DNA of 64,000 nt. Source: Lachnospiraceae bacterium UBA7182 (GTDB taxonomy: Bacteria; Bacillota; Clostridia; Lachnospirales; Lachnospiraceae). Under the pieces are notes generated by a model. The model saw nothing but the letters and a program-made list of their open reading frames with translations, had not been told where the DNA came from and did no database searches. Numbering within the stretch: position 1 is the stretch's first letter; each line of letters opens with the position of its first letter. The DNA is taken from NCBI GenBank assembly GCA_002491115.1, contig DKVI01000047.1, positions 1 through 64,000 on the forward strand. The letters run 5' to 3'. The position numbers and the translations under genes are program-made. Positions 18,692 through 26,508 of the stretch are shown piece by piece.

Positions 18692-19690
18692 ATGCCATTT
18701 ATGATGATCAGAGACGATATTGTGAATGTCCGGGCGGACGCGCTGGTGAATCCGGCCAACGAGACGTTGTCACAGGGCAGCGGGACCAGCCGGGCCATCT
18801 ATCTGGCGGCAGGGGAGGAAAAGCTTACAAAAGCCTGTCAGGAGATCGGGCGGTGCAGCCTTGGGAAGGCAGTGATTACGGAGGCGTTTGACCTGGATGC
18901 CAAATATATTATCCATGCGGTGGGTCCGGTGTGGAAAAACGGCCTGCACAGAGAGAAAAAGCATTTATACAGCGCATATAAAGAAGCGATGCTTCTGGCA
19001 GAAACCTATCATCTGAAATCTGTCGCTTTTCCCCTTCTGTCTTCCGGCAATTACGGCTATCCGAAAGATAAAGCGCTGAAAGTTGCCGTCTGCGCCATCC
19101 GTGATTTTCTGGCGGAACATGATATGACCGTCTATCTGGTGTTGTATGACCGAAGCGCGGTGGCTGTGAGTAAACGGCTGTTTATGTCTTTAAAAGAATA
19201 CATAGACGATCATTATGTCAGGCAGAAAGACGAAAGCTATAAAAGGGAACCGCCTCTTTTGAAGAGGGGGCTCCCGGAGGCCCAAAGCGCGTGCTTTCAT
19301 ATGGCGGATATGCCCGCTTCCAGGAGCCTGGACGATCTGATGGATCATATGGGCGAGACATTTTCCCAGATGCTGCTTCGGCTGATTGACGAGCGGAAAC
19401 TGAAAGATTCTTATGTATATAAAAAAGCCAATGTGGACCGCAGGCATTTTTCAAAGATACGAAATGATACGGCATACGCGCCCAACAAAAAGACGGTGCT
19501 GGCCTTTTGTGTCGCGCTGGAGCTGTCTCTGGATGAAACAAAGGATCTTCTGATGCGGGCAGGCTTTGCCCTTTCTGACTGTTCAAAGTCTGACGTGATT
19601 CTCCGCTATTTTATAGAGAACCGGAAATATGATATTTTTGAGATTAACGAGATGTTGTTTGCCTATGACCAGCCTCTTTTAGGAAGTTAA
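18692..19690 (+). CDS. Macro-domain protein with C-terminal helical/HTH-like domain
   Basis: A 332-residue protein. Residues 1-165 are a macro domain: DALVNPANETLSQGSGTSRAIYLAAG is the ADP-ribose-binding loop and FPLLSSGNYGYPKDKAL the second loop. Macro domains bind or hydrolyse ADP-ribose on proteins, nucleic acids or O-acetyl-ADP-ribose. Residues about 225-330 are all-helical and resemble an XRE-like fold (KANVDRRHFSKIRND, KKTVLAFCVALELSLDETKDLLMRAG). ATG 18692 was chosen because it begins the macro fold; longer in-frame reading runs back into the pseudogene. A vWA gene follows after 83 bp. Substrate is unknown. Confidence 0.88.
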   Translation: MPFMMIRDDIVNVRADALVNPANETLSQGSGTSRAIYLAAGEEKLTKACQEIGRCSLGKAVITEAFDLDAKYIIHAVGPVWKNGLHREKKHLYSAYKEAMLLAETYHLKSVAFPLLSSGNYGYPKDKALKVAVCAIRDFLAEHDMTVYLVLYDRSAVAVSKRLFMSLKEYIDDHYVRQKDESYKREPPLLKRGLPEAQSACFHMADMPASRSLDDLMDHMGETFSQMLLRLIDERKLKDSYVYKKANVDRRHFSKIRNDTAYAPNKKTVLAFCVALELSLDETKDLLMRAGFALSDCSKSDVILRYFIENRKYDIFEINEMLFAYDQPLLGS

Positions 19691-19773
19691 AAAATGTCCC
19701 CTGTCAGGAGACCAGATGCGCTTTTAAATCGTTTATACTGCTGTCAGAACAAAAAGAAAGGCAGGAGACGAAG

Positions 19774-20433
19774 ATGAGAAAAGGATTGACAGAACTGGTA
19801 TTTATTCTGGACAGGAGCGGTTCCATGGGAGGGTTGGAAAGCGACACCATCGGCGGGTTTAACAGTATGATCAAAAAGCAGCGCAGACAAAAAGGCGAGG
19901 CCAATGTCACCACAGTGCTTTTTGACGATCAGTATGACCTGATTCATGACCGTATTGCCATAGGGCATATAAGCCCTCTGACAGAGAGGGAATACTATGT
20001 GCGCGGCTGCACGGCTCTTCTGGACGCGGTGGGGAAGACCATCCGCAGGATGAAGAAGACCCAGAAAGCCCTTCCGGAATCTGAACGGGCTGAGAAGGTA
20101 ATCTTTGTGATTACCACAGACGGATTGGAAAATGCCAGTAAAAAATACGGGTATGCCAAAGTCCGTCATATGATTGAGCGGCGGAAGGCAGGGGATCAGT
20201 GGGAATTTTTGTTCCTTGGTGCCAACATGGACGCCGTGTCGGAGGCACAAAAGTTCGGGATAACCGCAGACCGCTCGGTGACCTTCCAAAATGACAGCCA
20301 GGGAGTTGCCACCAATTACCGTGTGGTCGGAGAGACCTTAAGCTGTATGCGCGCGGCGCCCTGCATGGCACAGTTGGACGGAAGCTGGAAAAAAGAGATT
20401 GAGGAAGATTTGAAAAAAAGGAAATCTGTCTGA
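19774..20433 (+). CDS. vWA domain protein, TerY-like
   Basis: A 219-residue cytosolic von Willebrand A domain with a complete metal-ion adhesion site: D13, S15 and S17 in DRSGSMGG, T80 in CTALLDAVG, and D116 in TTDGLENAS. No signal peptide or membrane segment is seen. The size resembles TerY-type intracellular vWA proteins, which act as scaffolds in stress or conflict systems. It follows the macro-domain gene in the same direction with a GGCAGGAGACG ribosome site; shared function is plausible but unproven. A strong hairpin follows at 20455. Confidence 0.88.
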   Translation: MRKGLTELVFILDRSGSMGGLESDTIGGFNSMIKKQRRQKGEANVTTVLFDDQYDLIHDRIAIGHISPLTEREYYVRGCTALLDAVGKTIRRMKKTQKALPESERAEKVIFVITTDGLENASKKYGYAKVRHMIERRKAGDQWEFLFLGANMDAVSEAQKFGITADRSVTFQNDSQGVATNYRVVGETLSCMRAAPCMAQLDGSWKKEIEEDLKKRKSV

Positions 20434-20454
20434 AACAGTTTCTCTAAAACGCAA

Positions 20455-20500
20455 TTGGCGCTTTTGCTCTCCGCTTTCTTTGGAGAATCAAAAGCGCCAA
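20455..20500. terminator. Large hairpin between converging vWA and GH3 genes
   Basis: TTGGCGCTTTTG (20455-20466) pairs perfectly with CAAAAGCGCCAA (20489-20500), with a further TCTCC/GGAGA stem inside. A short T-run follows on both strands. It lies between converging genes and probably ends both transcripts. Confidence 0.75.
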
Positions 20501-20521
20501 AGGGTTTTGCCGGGAAGTATT

Positions 20522-22966
20522 TTAACCCGTCAGTTTTTGGATCGCATGCAGTATTCGGCCTGCGCAGCGCCGGATCGCTTCTTCTGAAAGCTTTCCCTGT
20601 TCATATGCCATTCGTATGTTTTCAGCGTCTTTTTGGTTTCCCGGCATAATGATGTCGTTGCCTGCCGCGGCACATTTCCATGGCGTGCTTCCGTCTTCGG
20701 GAACTGTTGTATTCCAGTCAGACATGATTATGCCTTCAAATCCCCATTCTTCACGGGCGACGGTCGTACAGATATCCCGGCTGTTGGCCGCGTGGACGCC
20801 GTTGATTAAATTATAGGCAGACATGACAGCAATCGGGCCGCTTTTTTTGACCGCGATTTCAAACCCCCGTAAATAAATTTCCCGGAGAGCCCGTTCAGAG
20901 ACGCGGACGTTTACGCCCATTCGATTGTCTTCCTGATTATTGCAGGCGAAATGTTTAATCGTTACGCCGCATCCCTTATGACTTTGCACCCCTTTTGTTA
21001 CAGCGGCAGCCATGATTCCTGACAGAAAGGGGTCCTCCGAATAATATTCAAAATTACGTCCGCATAATGGATTCCTGTGAAGATTCATTCCCGGCGCCAG
21101 CCACAGATCAACATGGAACTCTTCCATTTCTACTGCGATCGCTTCTCCAAATGTCCGCATTAAATCTACGTCCCATGACTGCGCCAGTGCCGTTCCTGAC
21201 GGAAACGCGGTGCAGTATTGATAATAGGTATCAGCGTTTTCATGGCGTTTTGTTTCTTCCAGAAAGCCGTTTTCCAGTGAACCTAACACACCGACGCCAT
21301 ATACAAGCCCTGTTTCCCGGTCCGTTTCATAGCTTTGACGCAGGCGAAGCCCTGCGGGACCGTCTGCCATAATCAGAGACCTTATCCCGTATTTTTCTTC
21401 CAGCGCTTCTGTTGTTTCTCCGGCGGAGCCGGGTACTCTGGTCCCTGACGAACCAAGCGTACTGGCTCCTTGCGTAATATTCCCGTATAAAAGCGGTATT
21501 AGTTCTGAGACGGGCAGCTCTTTTGCAGGGAATATCCGGCAGGTTCTCTTTTTTTCTTTCCGCGGAATAAATGAAAGACACGGGACTTTCTGCTCCTCTG
21601 CCATTTTAAGCCATTCAGCGGTTCTGTTTCCGGCAAATTCAGGTGCATGCAGTTCTTTTAAAGGCATATTCGGAGGACAGATTTCTTTTGTCCGTTCCAG
21701 TACAGTCTGTACCGGAACGGTGAATAATGCCGCGAGCTGCAGGGACGCTATATGATTACCAATCCATATACCGTAGGTTCCTGCGTCCATGAACCATGCG
21801 TGCAATTGCTCTGAGTAGCTGGTAAGACAGGACTGCTCTACAGATATGGTAAGCGTTTGCCTTTCCTGCGGCTTCAAAATATCTGTTTTCGCAAAACCAG
21901 CCAGCCTTTGATATTCTTTTGCACCGGTTGTCTGTGGCAGCGTTACATATACTTGAACCACTTCCCGTCCGGAATAAGACGATCCGGTGTTCTGCACAGA
22001 AACTGTAATATCTATTCCGTCCTTTGTTCTCCGTAACTGTTCAAACTTTATGGAAAAGGAAGTATAGGAAAGTCCATAACCAAACGGAAACAAAGGCTGT
22101 ATGCCGAAACTGTCAAAATATCGATATCCGACATAAATTCCCTCCCGATATTCTTCTGTTTTTAAATTTCCGTTCAGATGGCTGAAATTTTCTGACGAAG
22201 GGTAATCTTCATAGCGTTTTGCCCAGGTGGCAGTCAACCGGCCGCCCGGCGTCACTCGGCCAAGCAGTACATCGGCAACGGCATGGCCTCCGTCCTGTCC
22301 CGGAAGGGAAATATTTAAGATTGCTTTAATGTTTTTTGCCCTCTGCAGAAGATCCGTCAGTTCGACCGGAGCCCCGATATTTAAGAGGAGAATAATCGGC
22401 AGATCCGTCCGGTTCAGCCATAAAATATCTTCCCATTCTTTTTTACTTAAATAATAGTCTCCTTCAACTTTCCGACGGTCTTTACCTTCACCGGAAATAC
22501 GGCTGATCACATAGACAACCGCCGAAGCGCCTTTTAAATCTTCCGCTATAATTTTTCTTCCGTCCGGTAAAGAAAACGGGTTTGCCGCATAAGCGTCAAA
22601 TGGATTTTCAACCTGTTTCGCGTTTGCCAAAACTTTTTCCTTCCATGCAGTCCTGGCAGCGTTATAGCGATTTTCGTAATCTGCGATCCAGCTTTTGTTT
22701 GTAATTCCTATATTTGCCGCTTTTAAACCCTGATAGACAGAAACACTTTTTCTGTTATTGACGTCGCCAGATCCGATCCCGCCCTTAACGGTCCGGATAG
22801 CGCCGCCGCCAAACAGCGCTACAGATACAGGAGTTTTAAGGGGAAGTGTATTTTCATTTTTTAGCAGGACCATTCCTTCCGCTGCCGCTTTTCTCGCTAA
22901 AAGAGCATGCATAAGTTCACGCCTGGAAGGCTGTGCGTTTCGTGTACCACTGTGATTCTGATTCAT
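20522..22966 (-). CDS. Glycoside hydrolase family 3 beta-glucosidase, permuted domain order
   Basis: An 814-residue hydrolase for beta-linked glucosides. The usual order is swapped: the GH3 C-terminal alpha/beta domain comes first (EGMVLLKNENTLPL, acid/base E160 in SGEGKDR), then a fibronectin-III-like domain (GREVVQVYVTLP), and last the catalytic TIM barrel (ADGPAGLR, GRNFEYYSEDP, VTIKHFACNNQE, nucleophile D750 in GIIMSDWN). Such permuted GH3 enzymes are known from Ruminococcus and relatives. No signal peptide, so it acts inside the cell. It is the last gene of the transporter operon, 19 nt after the second permease. Confidence 0.93.
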   Translation of the reverse strand: MNQNHSGTRNAQPSRRELMHALLARKAAAEGMVLLKNENTLPLKTPVSVALFGGGAIRTVKGGIGSGDVNNRKSVSVYQGLKAANIGITNKSWIADYENRYNAARTAWKEKVLANAKQVENPFDAYAANPFSLPDGRKIIAEDLKGASAVVYVISRISGEGKDRRKVEGDYYLSKKEWEDILWLNRTDLPIILLLNIGAPVELTDLLQRAKNIKAILNISLPGQDGGHAVADVLLGRVTPGGRLTATWAKRYEDYPSSENFSHLNGNLKTEEYREGIYVGYRYFDSFGIQPLFPFGYGLSYTSFSIKFEQLRRTKDGIDITVSVQNTGSSYSGREVVQVYVTLPQTTGAKEYQRLAGFAKTDILKPQERQTLTISVEQSCLTSYSEQLHAWFMDAGTYGIWIGNHIASLQLAALFTVPVQTVLERTKEICPPNMPLKELHAPEFAGNRTAEWLKMAEEQKVPCLSFIPRKEKKRTCRIFPAKELPVSELIPLLYGNITQGASTLGSSGTRVPGSAGETTEALEEKYGIRSLIMADGPAGLRLRQSYETDRETGLVYGVGVLGSLENGFLEETKRHENADTYYQYCTAFPSGTALAQSWDVDLMRTFGEAIAVEMEEFHVDLWLAPGMNLHRNPLCGRNFEYYSEDPFLSGIMAAAVTKGVQSHKGCGVTIKHFACNNQEDNRMGVNVRVSERALREIYLRGFEIAVKKSGPIAVMSAYNLINGVHAANSRDICTTVAREEWGFEGIIMSDWNTTVPEDGSTPWKCAAAGNDIIMPGNQKDAENIRMAYEQGKLSEEAIRRCAGRILHAIQKLTG

Positions 22967-22985
22967 AAATTCTGCTGATCTCCTG

Positions 22986-23831
22986 TTATTCCTTTACGCC
23001 TCCAAGAGTAACGCCTGCGATAATAAATTTGGAAAGGCACAGATATACAATAATAATCGGCACAATTGCTACCAGAATCATTGTATAAATTTTACCCATG
23101 TCAAAATTCATATAGTCAGCGCCTCGAAGCGTTGCGATTAAAATCGGTACTGTCATTTTATTTTTAGACTGAATGATCAGGGCAGGAACGAAATAATTGT
23201 TCCAGGAACCCACAAAGCTGAAAATGGCCTGTACGGCAATCGCCGGTTTCATAATCGGAAGTACGATCTGATTGAAAGTGCGGAATTCTCCGCAGCCGTC
23301 AATTCTTGACGCTTCAACAAGTGAAAGCGGAAGGGATGACTGCAGATAACTGTACATAAAATAGAACACGGAAGGCGAGGCAATCGAAGGAATAATAAGC
23401 GGGAGCAATGAGTCATACATTCCCATGTTTGTGATTAACCGCAGAAATCCCATTGCCGTTACCTGTGTGGGCATTACAAGGATTGCCATAATAAATGTAA
23501 ACGCTATTTTTTTCAGTTTAAAGTCATAGGCGTATAAACCGTAAGCCGTTAAAGCTGAAAAATAAGTACAGATTGCCGCGGAGCAGCCGGAAACAATCAG
23601 GCTGTTTAAAATACCCCTGAACATGGGGAATGTTCCGTCATTGGCGACGCTGCTTAAGTTTTTCAGCAAATAGCTTCCGGGCAGTGCGGAAAAGCCCTTC
23701 TGTAAATCCGCATGTGACCGTGTTGCGTTGATAATCAGGATGTAAAAGAAAAACAGGCACATAAATGACAGGATGATCAGTACAACATGAGCAAATATGC
23801 TCCGTAAATGATTTGGTTGTTTTGATTTCAT
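22986..23831 (-). CDS. Sugar ABC transporter permease, MalG type
   Basis: A 281-residue inner-membrane permease of the CUT1 carbohydrate family, with about six membrane helices and the EAA loop EASRIDGCGEFRTFNQIVLP that contacts the ATPase. The start at 23831 follows AGGAAGGGA; a longer in-frame reading runs back into the upstream permease gene and was rejected. It starts 4 nt after that gene ends. It forms the channel with the next permease. Confidence 0.93.
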   Translation of the reverse strand: MKSKQPNHLRSIFAHVVLIILSFMCLFFFYILIINATRSHADLQKGFSALPGSYLLKNLSSVANDGTFPMFRGILNSLIVSGCSAAICTYFSALTAYGLYAYDFKLKKIAFTFIMAILVMPTQVTAMGFLRLITNMGMYDSLLPLIIPSIASPSVFYFMYSYLQSSLPLSLVEASRIDGCGEFRTFNQIVLPIMKPAIAVQAIFSFVGSWNNYFVPALIIQSKNKMTVPILIATLRGADYMNFDMGKIYTMILVAIVPIIIVYLCLSKFIIAGVTLGGVKE

Positions 23832-23835
23832 AAAC

Positions 23836-24789
23836 TTATCCCTTCCTCTGCAGTTTTTTCGCTTTCTTTGCAGCTGCCTTTGAACCGTCCGGGTCATCAT
23901 TATTCGTGATCCGGTATACAATAAAGCATAAAATGCCGCTGACAATAAAAAGATAAACAGACAGTGCGCCTGCCATACCATAATTTTTACTCTTCAAATG
24001 ACTGTTCAGGAACATGATTAAGGTCATGGAAGTGCGGTCCGGAGTTCCCTGTCCGTTTGTCAGGATCTGAGGAACGTCAAACATCTGCAAACCGCCGATA
24101 ATAGCGGTAATTAATGTGTAGGCAAGAATCGGCCGTATCTGCGGAAGCGTAATAAAGAAAAAACGCTGAATACTGTTGCAGCCGTCCAGTTCGGAAGCTT
24201 CAAAGATATCCGGACTGATACCCATAATGGCGGCCATCAACATAATCGTAGAATTTCCGAACCACATCAGAAAATTCATAAGTCCAACCAGCGATCTGGT
24301 TCCAAGTGCAGAACCCAGGAAATCCACAGGCTGATGGGTCAGCCCTATTGACATAAGTATTGAATTGACGGGTCCGTTGGTGGAGAACATGGTAAAAAAC
24401 AGCATTGCAAATGCGGATGCCATGATCAGATTCGGCAGATAGATGACAACCTTGAAAAATTGTGTTCCATGAATCTTAAGCCTCGCATCTACAAACCATT
24501 CGGCAAGGACTAAAGCGATCACAATCTGGGGGATAAATCCTATCATCCATAAAATCAGGGTATTTCCTGCGTATTTCAGCATATCAGATCCCAGAAGGCT
24601 TATATAGTTCTGCATTCCGACAAAATTCGGCCCGACTTCTTTAATTCCTGAGCGATAGTACTCAAAAAAGCTGTAGCGAATCGTATCCAGTAAAGGAATA
24701 AAAGAAAAAATGAAAAAACTTACGAAAAACGGAAGTATAAAGATATATCCCCATTTTGAATAGTCGATTTTCTTATGTTTTACTTTCAT
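23836..24789 (-). CDS. Sugar ABC transporter permease, MalF type
   Basis: A 317-residue permease with about six membrane helices (first near residues 13-35, FILPFFVSFFIFSFIPLLDT) and the EAA loop EASELDGCNSIQRFFFITLPQIRP. It pairs with the downstream permease and the upstream solute-binding lipoprotein. No ATP-binding subunit is encoded in the window, as usual for CUT1 systems that share an MsmK/MsiK-type ATPase. Confidence 0.93.
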   Translation of the reverse strand: MKVKHKKIDYSKWGYIFILPFFVSFFIFSFIPLLDTIRYSFFEYYRSGIKEVGPNFVGMQNYISLLGSDMLKYAGNTLILWMIGFIPQIVIALVLAEWFVDARLKIHGTQFFKVVIYLPNLIMASAFAMLFFTMFSTNGPVNSILMSIGLTHQPVDFLGSALGTRSLVGLMNFLMWFGNSTIMLMAAIMGISPDIFEASELDGCNSIQRFFFITLPQIRPILAYTLITAIIGGLQMFDVPQILTNGQGTPDRTSMTLIMFLNSHLKSKNYGMAGALSVYLFIVSGILCFIVYRITNNDDPDGSKAAAKKAKKLQRKG

Positions 24790-24816
24790 AAACTGCGCTC
24801 CCCTTCTCTTTCATGT

Positions 24817-24843
24817 ACTGCGGGGTCAGAATAACCCCACAGT
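24817..24843 (-). other. Intergenic hairpin between binding-protein and permease genes
   Basis: On the minus-strand transcript ACTGTGGGGT pairs with ACCCCGCAGT (10 pairs including one U-G) around a 7-nt loop. No U-run follows, so it is more likely an mRNA-stabilising or partial-stop hairpin than a full terminator. It would allow more binding protein than permease to be made. Confidence 0.6.
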
Positions 24844-24852
24844 TATGTATTG

Positions 24853-26229
24853 TTACTCCGGCCATTGAACAGCGGTAATATCCGGATAACATTCTATAAT
24901 CGCTGTTTCAAAGTTTTCTTTTGCTTTATCAAAATCAACAGTTCCCTGAAAATAATCACTGAATGAACTCTGGATTAGCTCCACGCATCCCTGATCATAA
25001 GCGGAAAGCGGCGCAATTTTGATATTCTCCGCAACCGGGACAAAATACTGGAACGCGTTCTGCCCTCCCAGGAATTCAGAAGCATAAGAATTATCTCCCG
25101 CCGCTGCCTGCATACCGCTCTTTGTGTTTGTAAAATCTGTATATTCTTTGGATATCTTCAACAGATTTTCCTTGTTAGCCGTAACTGCCAGGATAATGTC
25201 TTTTACATGCTCCGGATTATCAGTGCCGGTGCATGCGTGTATATAGGAGCCGCCCCAGTTATATTCCTGCGGCGGATTGGTAACACCCCATACGCCGTTC
25301 TCTCCGTCCCAGTTCTTCTTTAAAGTAAAATCAATTCCCCATGCAGGGAAGAGGAACGCGAATACTTTAGAGGAAGATCCCATTGCCTGATTCCAGTCGG
25401 GATTAAACTGTCCCTTTACATTCTTGTCCAGATAACCTGCATCCAGCCACTCTTTGGAATCCTTTATCCAGTTCATGATCTTCTGATCCACCTTGATTGT
25501 GGTCTCTCCGGGGCTTACCCAGGAGGCTTCGATGCTGTTGCCATATGGACGAAAGGTATCCGCATAGGACGAAAAGGTATAATATCCTTTTGCCTTCAGT
25601 TCCGCTGCAGTTGTTTTGATTGTGTCCCAGTCTTTTACTTTCTGGCCGATTTCCTCCGGATCATCAGTGCCGAACGCATCCATGGCAATATCCCGGCGGT
25701 ACACCAGAAGGCCCGGACAGCACTGCCAGGTAGAGCCTCTCTGGACACCGTTTACATCTGAGGCAGTTACCTTAGTAAATTCATATTGATCTGCCAGATC
25801 TGTCTCCGGATCGATTCCCAGATCCGTAAGGGGCATGGCGGCATCCGCGTCTGCGTCCGTATATTTATTCACATAATCGGTTTCTGACAGGAAGATATCT
25901 ACTTTGTCGTCCGCCGATGCATCTGCCTGTTTCATTAGCGCCTCATCTAGCTTCTGCTGATAGACTCCGTCCTGATTCGGATTGATGATCCAGTGGATCT
26001 CTGTGCCGTCATTTAACATAGTTACTGTACCATCTTTTGAGGCTTCCTTTACTTCAGGATAAATGGCTTCTACACGTTCACGAAATTCACTATTCCAGCT
26101 GTAAATGTTAATAACATTTCCCTCTGTATTTTCGTTTCCGGGGCTGGATTCGGATGATTTTGCGCAGCCTGCAACCAGACTTGCTGTCATTGCCGCGATC
26201 AACAAGACACTAACTACTTGCTTTTTCAT
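24853..26229 (-). CDS. Sugar ABC transporter solute-binding lipoprotein
   Basis: A 458-residue extracellular binding protein anchored by lipid: signal peptide MKKQVVSVLLIAAMTASLVAGC with lipobox LVAGC and Cys22. Its body resembles the family 1 extracellular solute-binding fold. The start at 26229 has AGGAGG and gives a normal signal peptide; a start 16 codons earlier would place charged residues before it and was not used. First gene of the operon with two permeases and the GH3 enzyme. The ligand is probably a beta-glucan oligosaccharide, inferred from the neighbouring phosphorylases. Confidence 0.92.
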   Translation of the reverse strand: MKKQVVSVLLIAAMTASLVAGCAKSSESSPGNENTEGNVINIYSWNSEFRERVEAIYPEVKEASKDGTVTMLNDGTEIHWIINPNQDGVYQQKLDEALMKQADASADDKVDIFLSETDYVNKYTDADADAAMPLTDLGIDPETDLADQYEFTKVTASDVNGVQRGSTWQCCPGLLVYRRDIAMDAFGTDDPEEIGQKVKDWDTIKTTAAELKAKGYYTFSSYADTFRPYGNSIEASWVSPGETTIKVDQKIMNWIKDSKEWLDAGYLDKNVKGQFNPDWNQAMGSSSKVFAFLFPAWGIDFTLKKNWDGENGVWGVTNPPQEYNWGGSYIHACTGTDNPEHVKDIILAVTANKENLLKISKEYTDFTNTKSGMQAAAGDNSYASEFLGGQNAFQYFVPVAENIKIAPLSAYDQGCVELIQSSFSDYFQGTVDFDKAKENFETAIIECYPDITAVQWPE

Positions 26230-26293
26230 TGGAAAAATCCTCCTGCTTTTTATTATTTTATGAAGTTCAGGCTTCATATTCGTTGATGAACGG

Positions 26294-26322
26294 ATTATAA
26301 CGTAAAACTTTTTGAGGTTATA
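26294..26322 (-). promoter_or_regulatory. Candidate promoter of the transporter operon
   Basis: On the minus strand a perfect TATAAT lies at 26299-26294. The -35 position has only TATAAC, a poor match, as expected for an activator-dependent promoter. The predicted start near 26287 leaves a leader of about 57 nt before the binding-protein ATG. Confidence 0.5.
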
Positions 26323-26336
26323 CTAAAGTCCTTTCC

Positions 26337-26433
26337 AAAATATCAAATTCATGACACATTTTTAGTGATTTTACCCGGAGGCAGGCAATAAAGGTATTCA
26401 CTTAACTATTTTAGGTCATGATTTTGATATTTT
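26337..26433. promoter_or_regulatory. Paired inverted 19-bp operator sites in the divergent sugar control region
   Basis: Site 1 (26337-26355) read on the minus strand and site 2 (26415-26433, GTCATGATTTTGATATTTT) on the plus strand match at 18 of 19 positions. Each points toward its own gene, and each ends exactly 37 nt before the candidate -10 box (26299 minus; 26471 plus). This mirror arrangement fits an activator such as the AraC-family protein encoded at the end of the locus. The 59 bp between them holds no other clear signal. Confidence 0.75.
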
Positions 26434-26470
26434 TCACATGGTTTTTATTTTTTTCATACAGGATTTCCTC

Positions 26471-26476
26471 TATGAT
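26471..26476 (+). promoter_or_regulatory. Candidate -10 box for the GH94 pair
   Basis: TATGAT at 26471-26476 with no good -35 box at the right distance (a T-run instead). It stands in the same geometry to operator site 2 as the minus-strand TATAAT does to site 1, which supports activator dependence. Confidence 0.45.
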
Positions 26477-26508
26477 ACCTTCATATATAAATAGAAAGGG
26501 GTATAAGA

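Noticed and set aside
23832..23981. N-terminal extension of the MalG-type permease
   Set aside because: It would overlap the upstream permease gene and adds an unrelated segment; the ATG at 23831 has a good ribosome site and a family-like start.
24817..24843. Hairpin as intrinsic terminator of the binding-protein gene
   Set aside because: No U-run follows on the minus strand, so it is listed as an intergenic hairpin instead.
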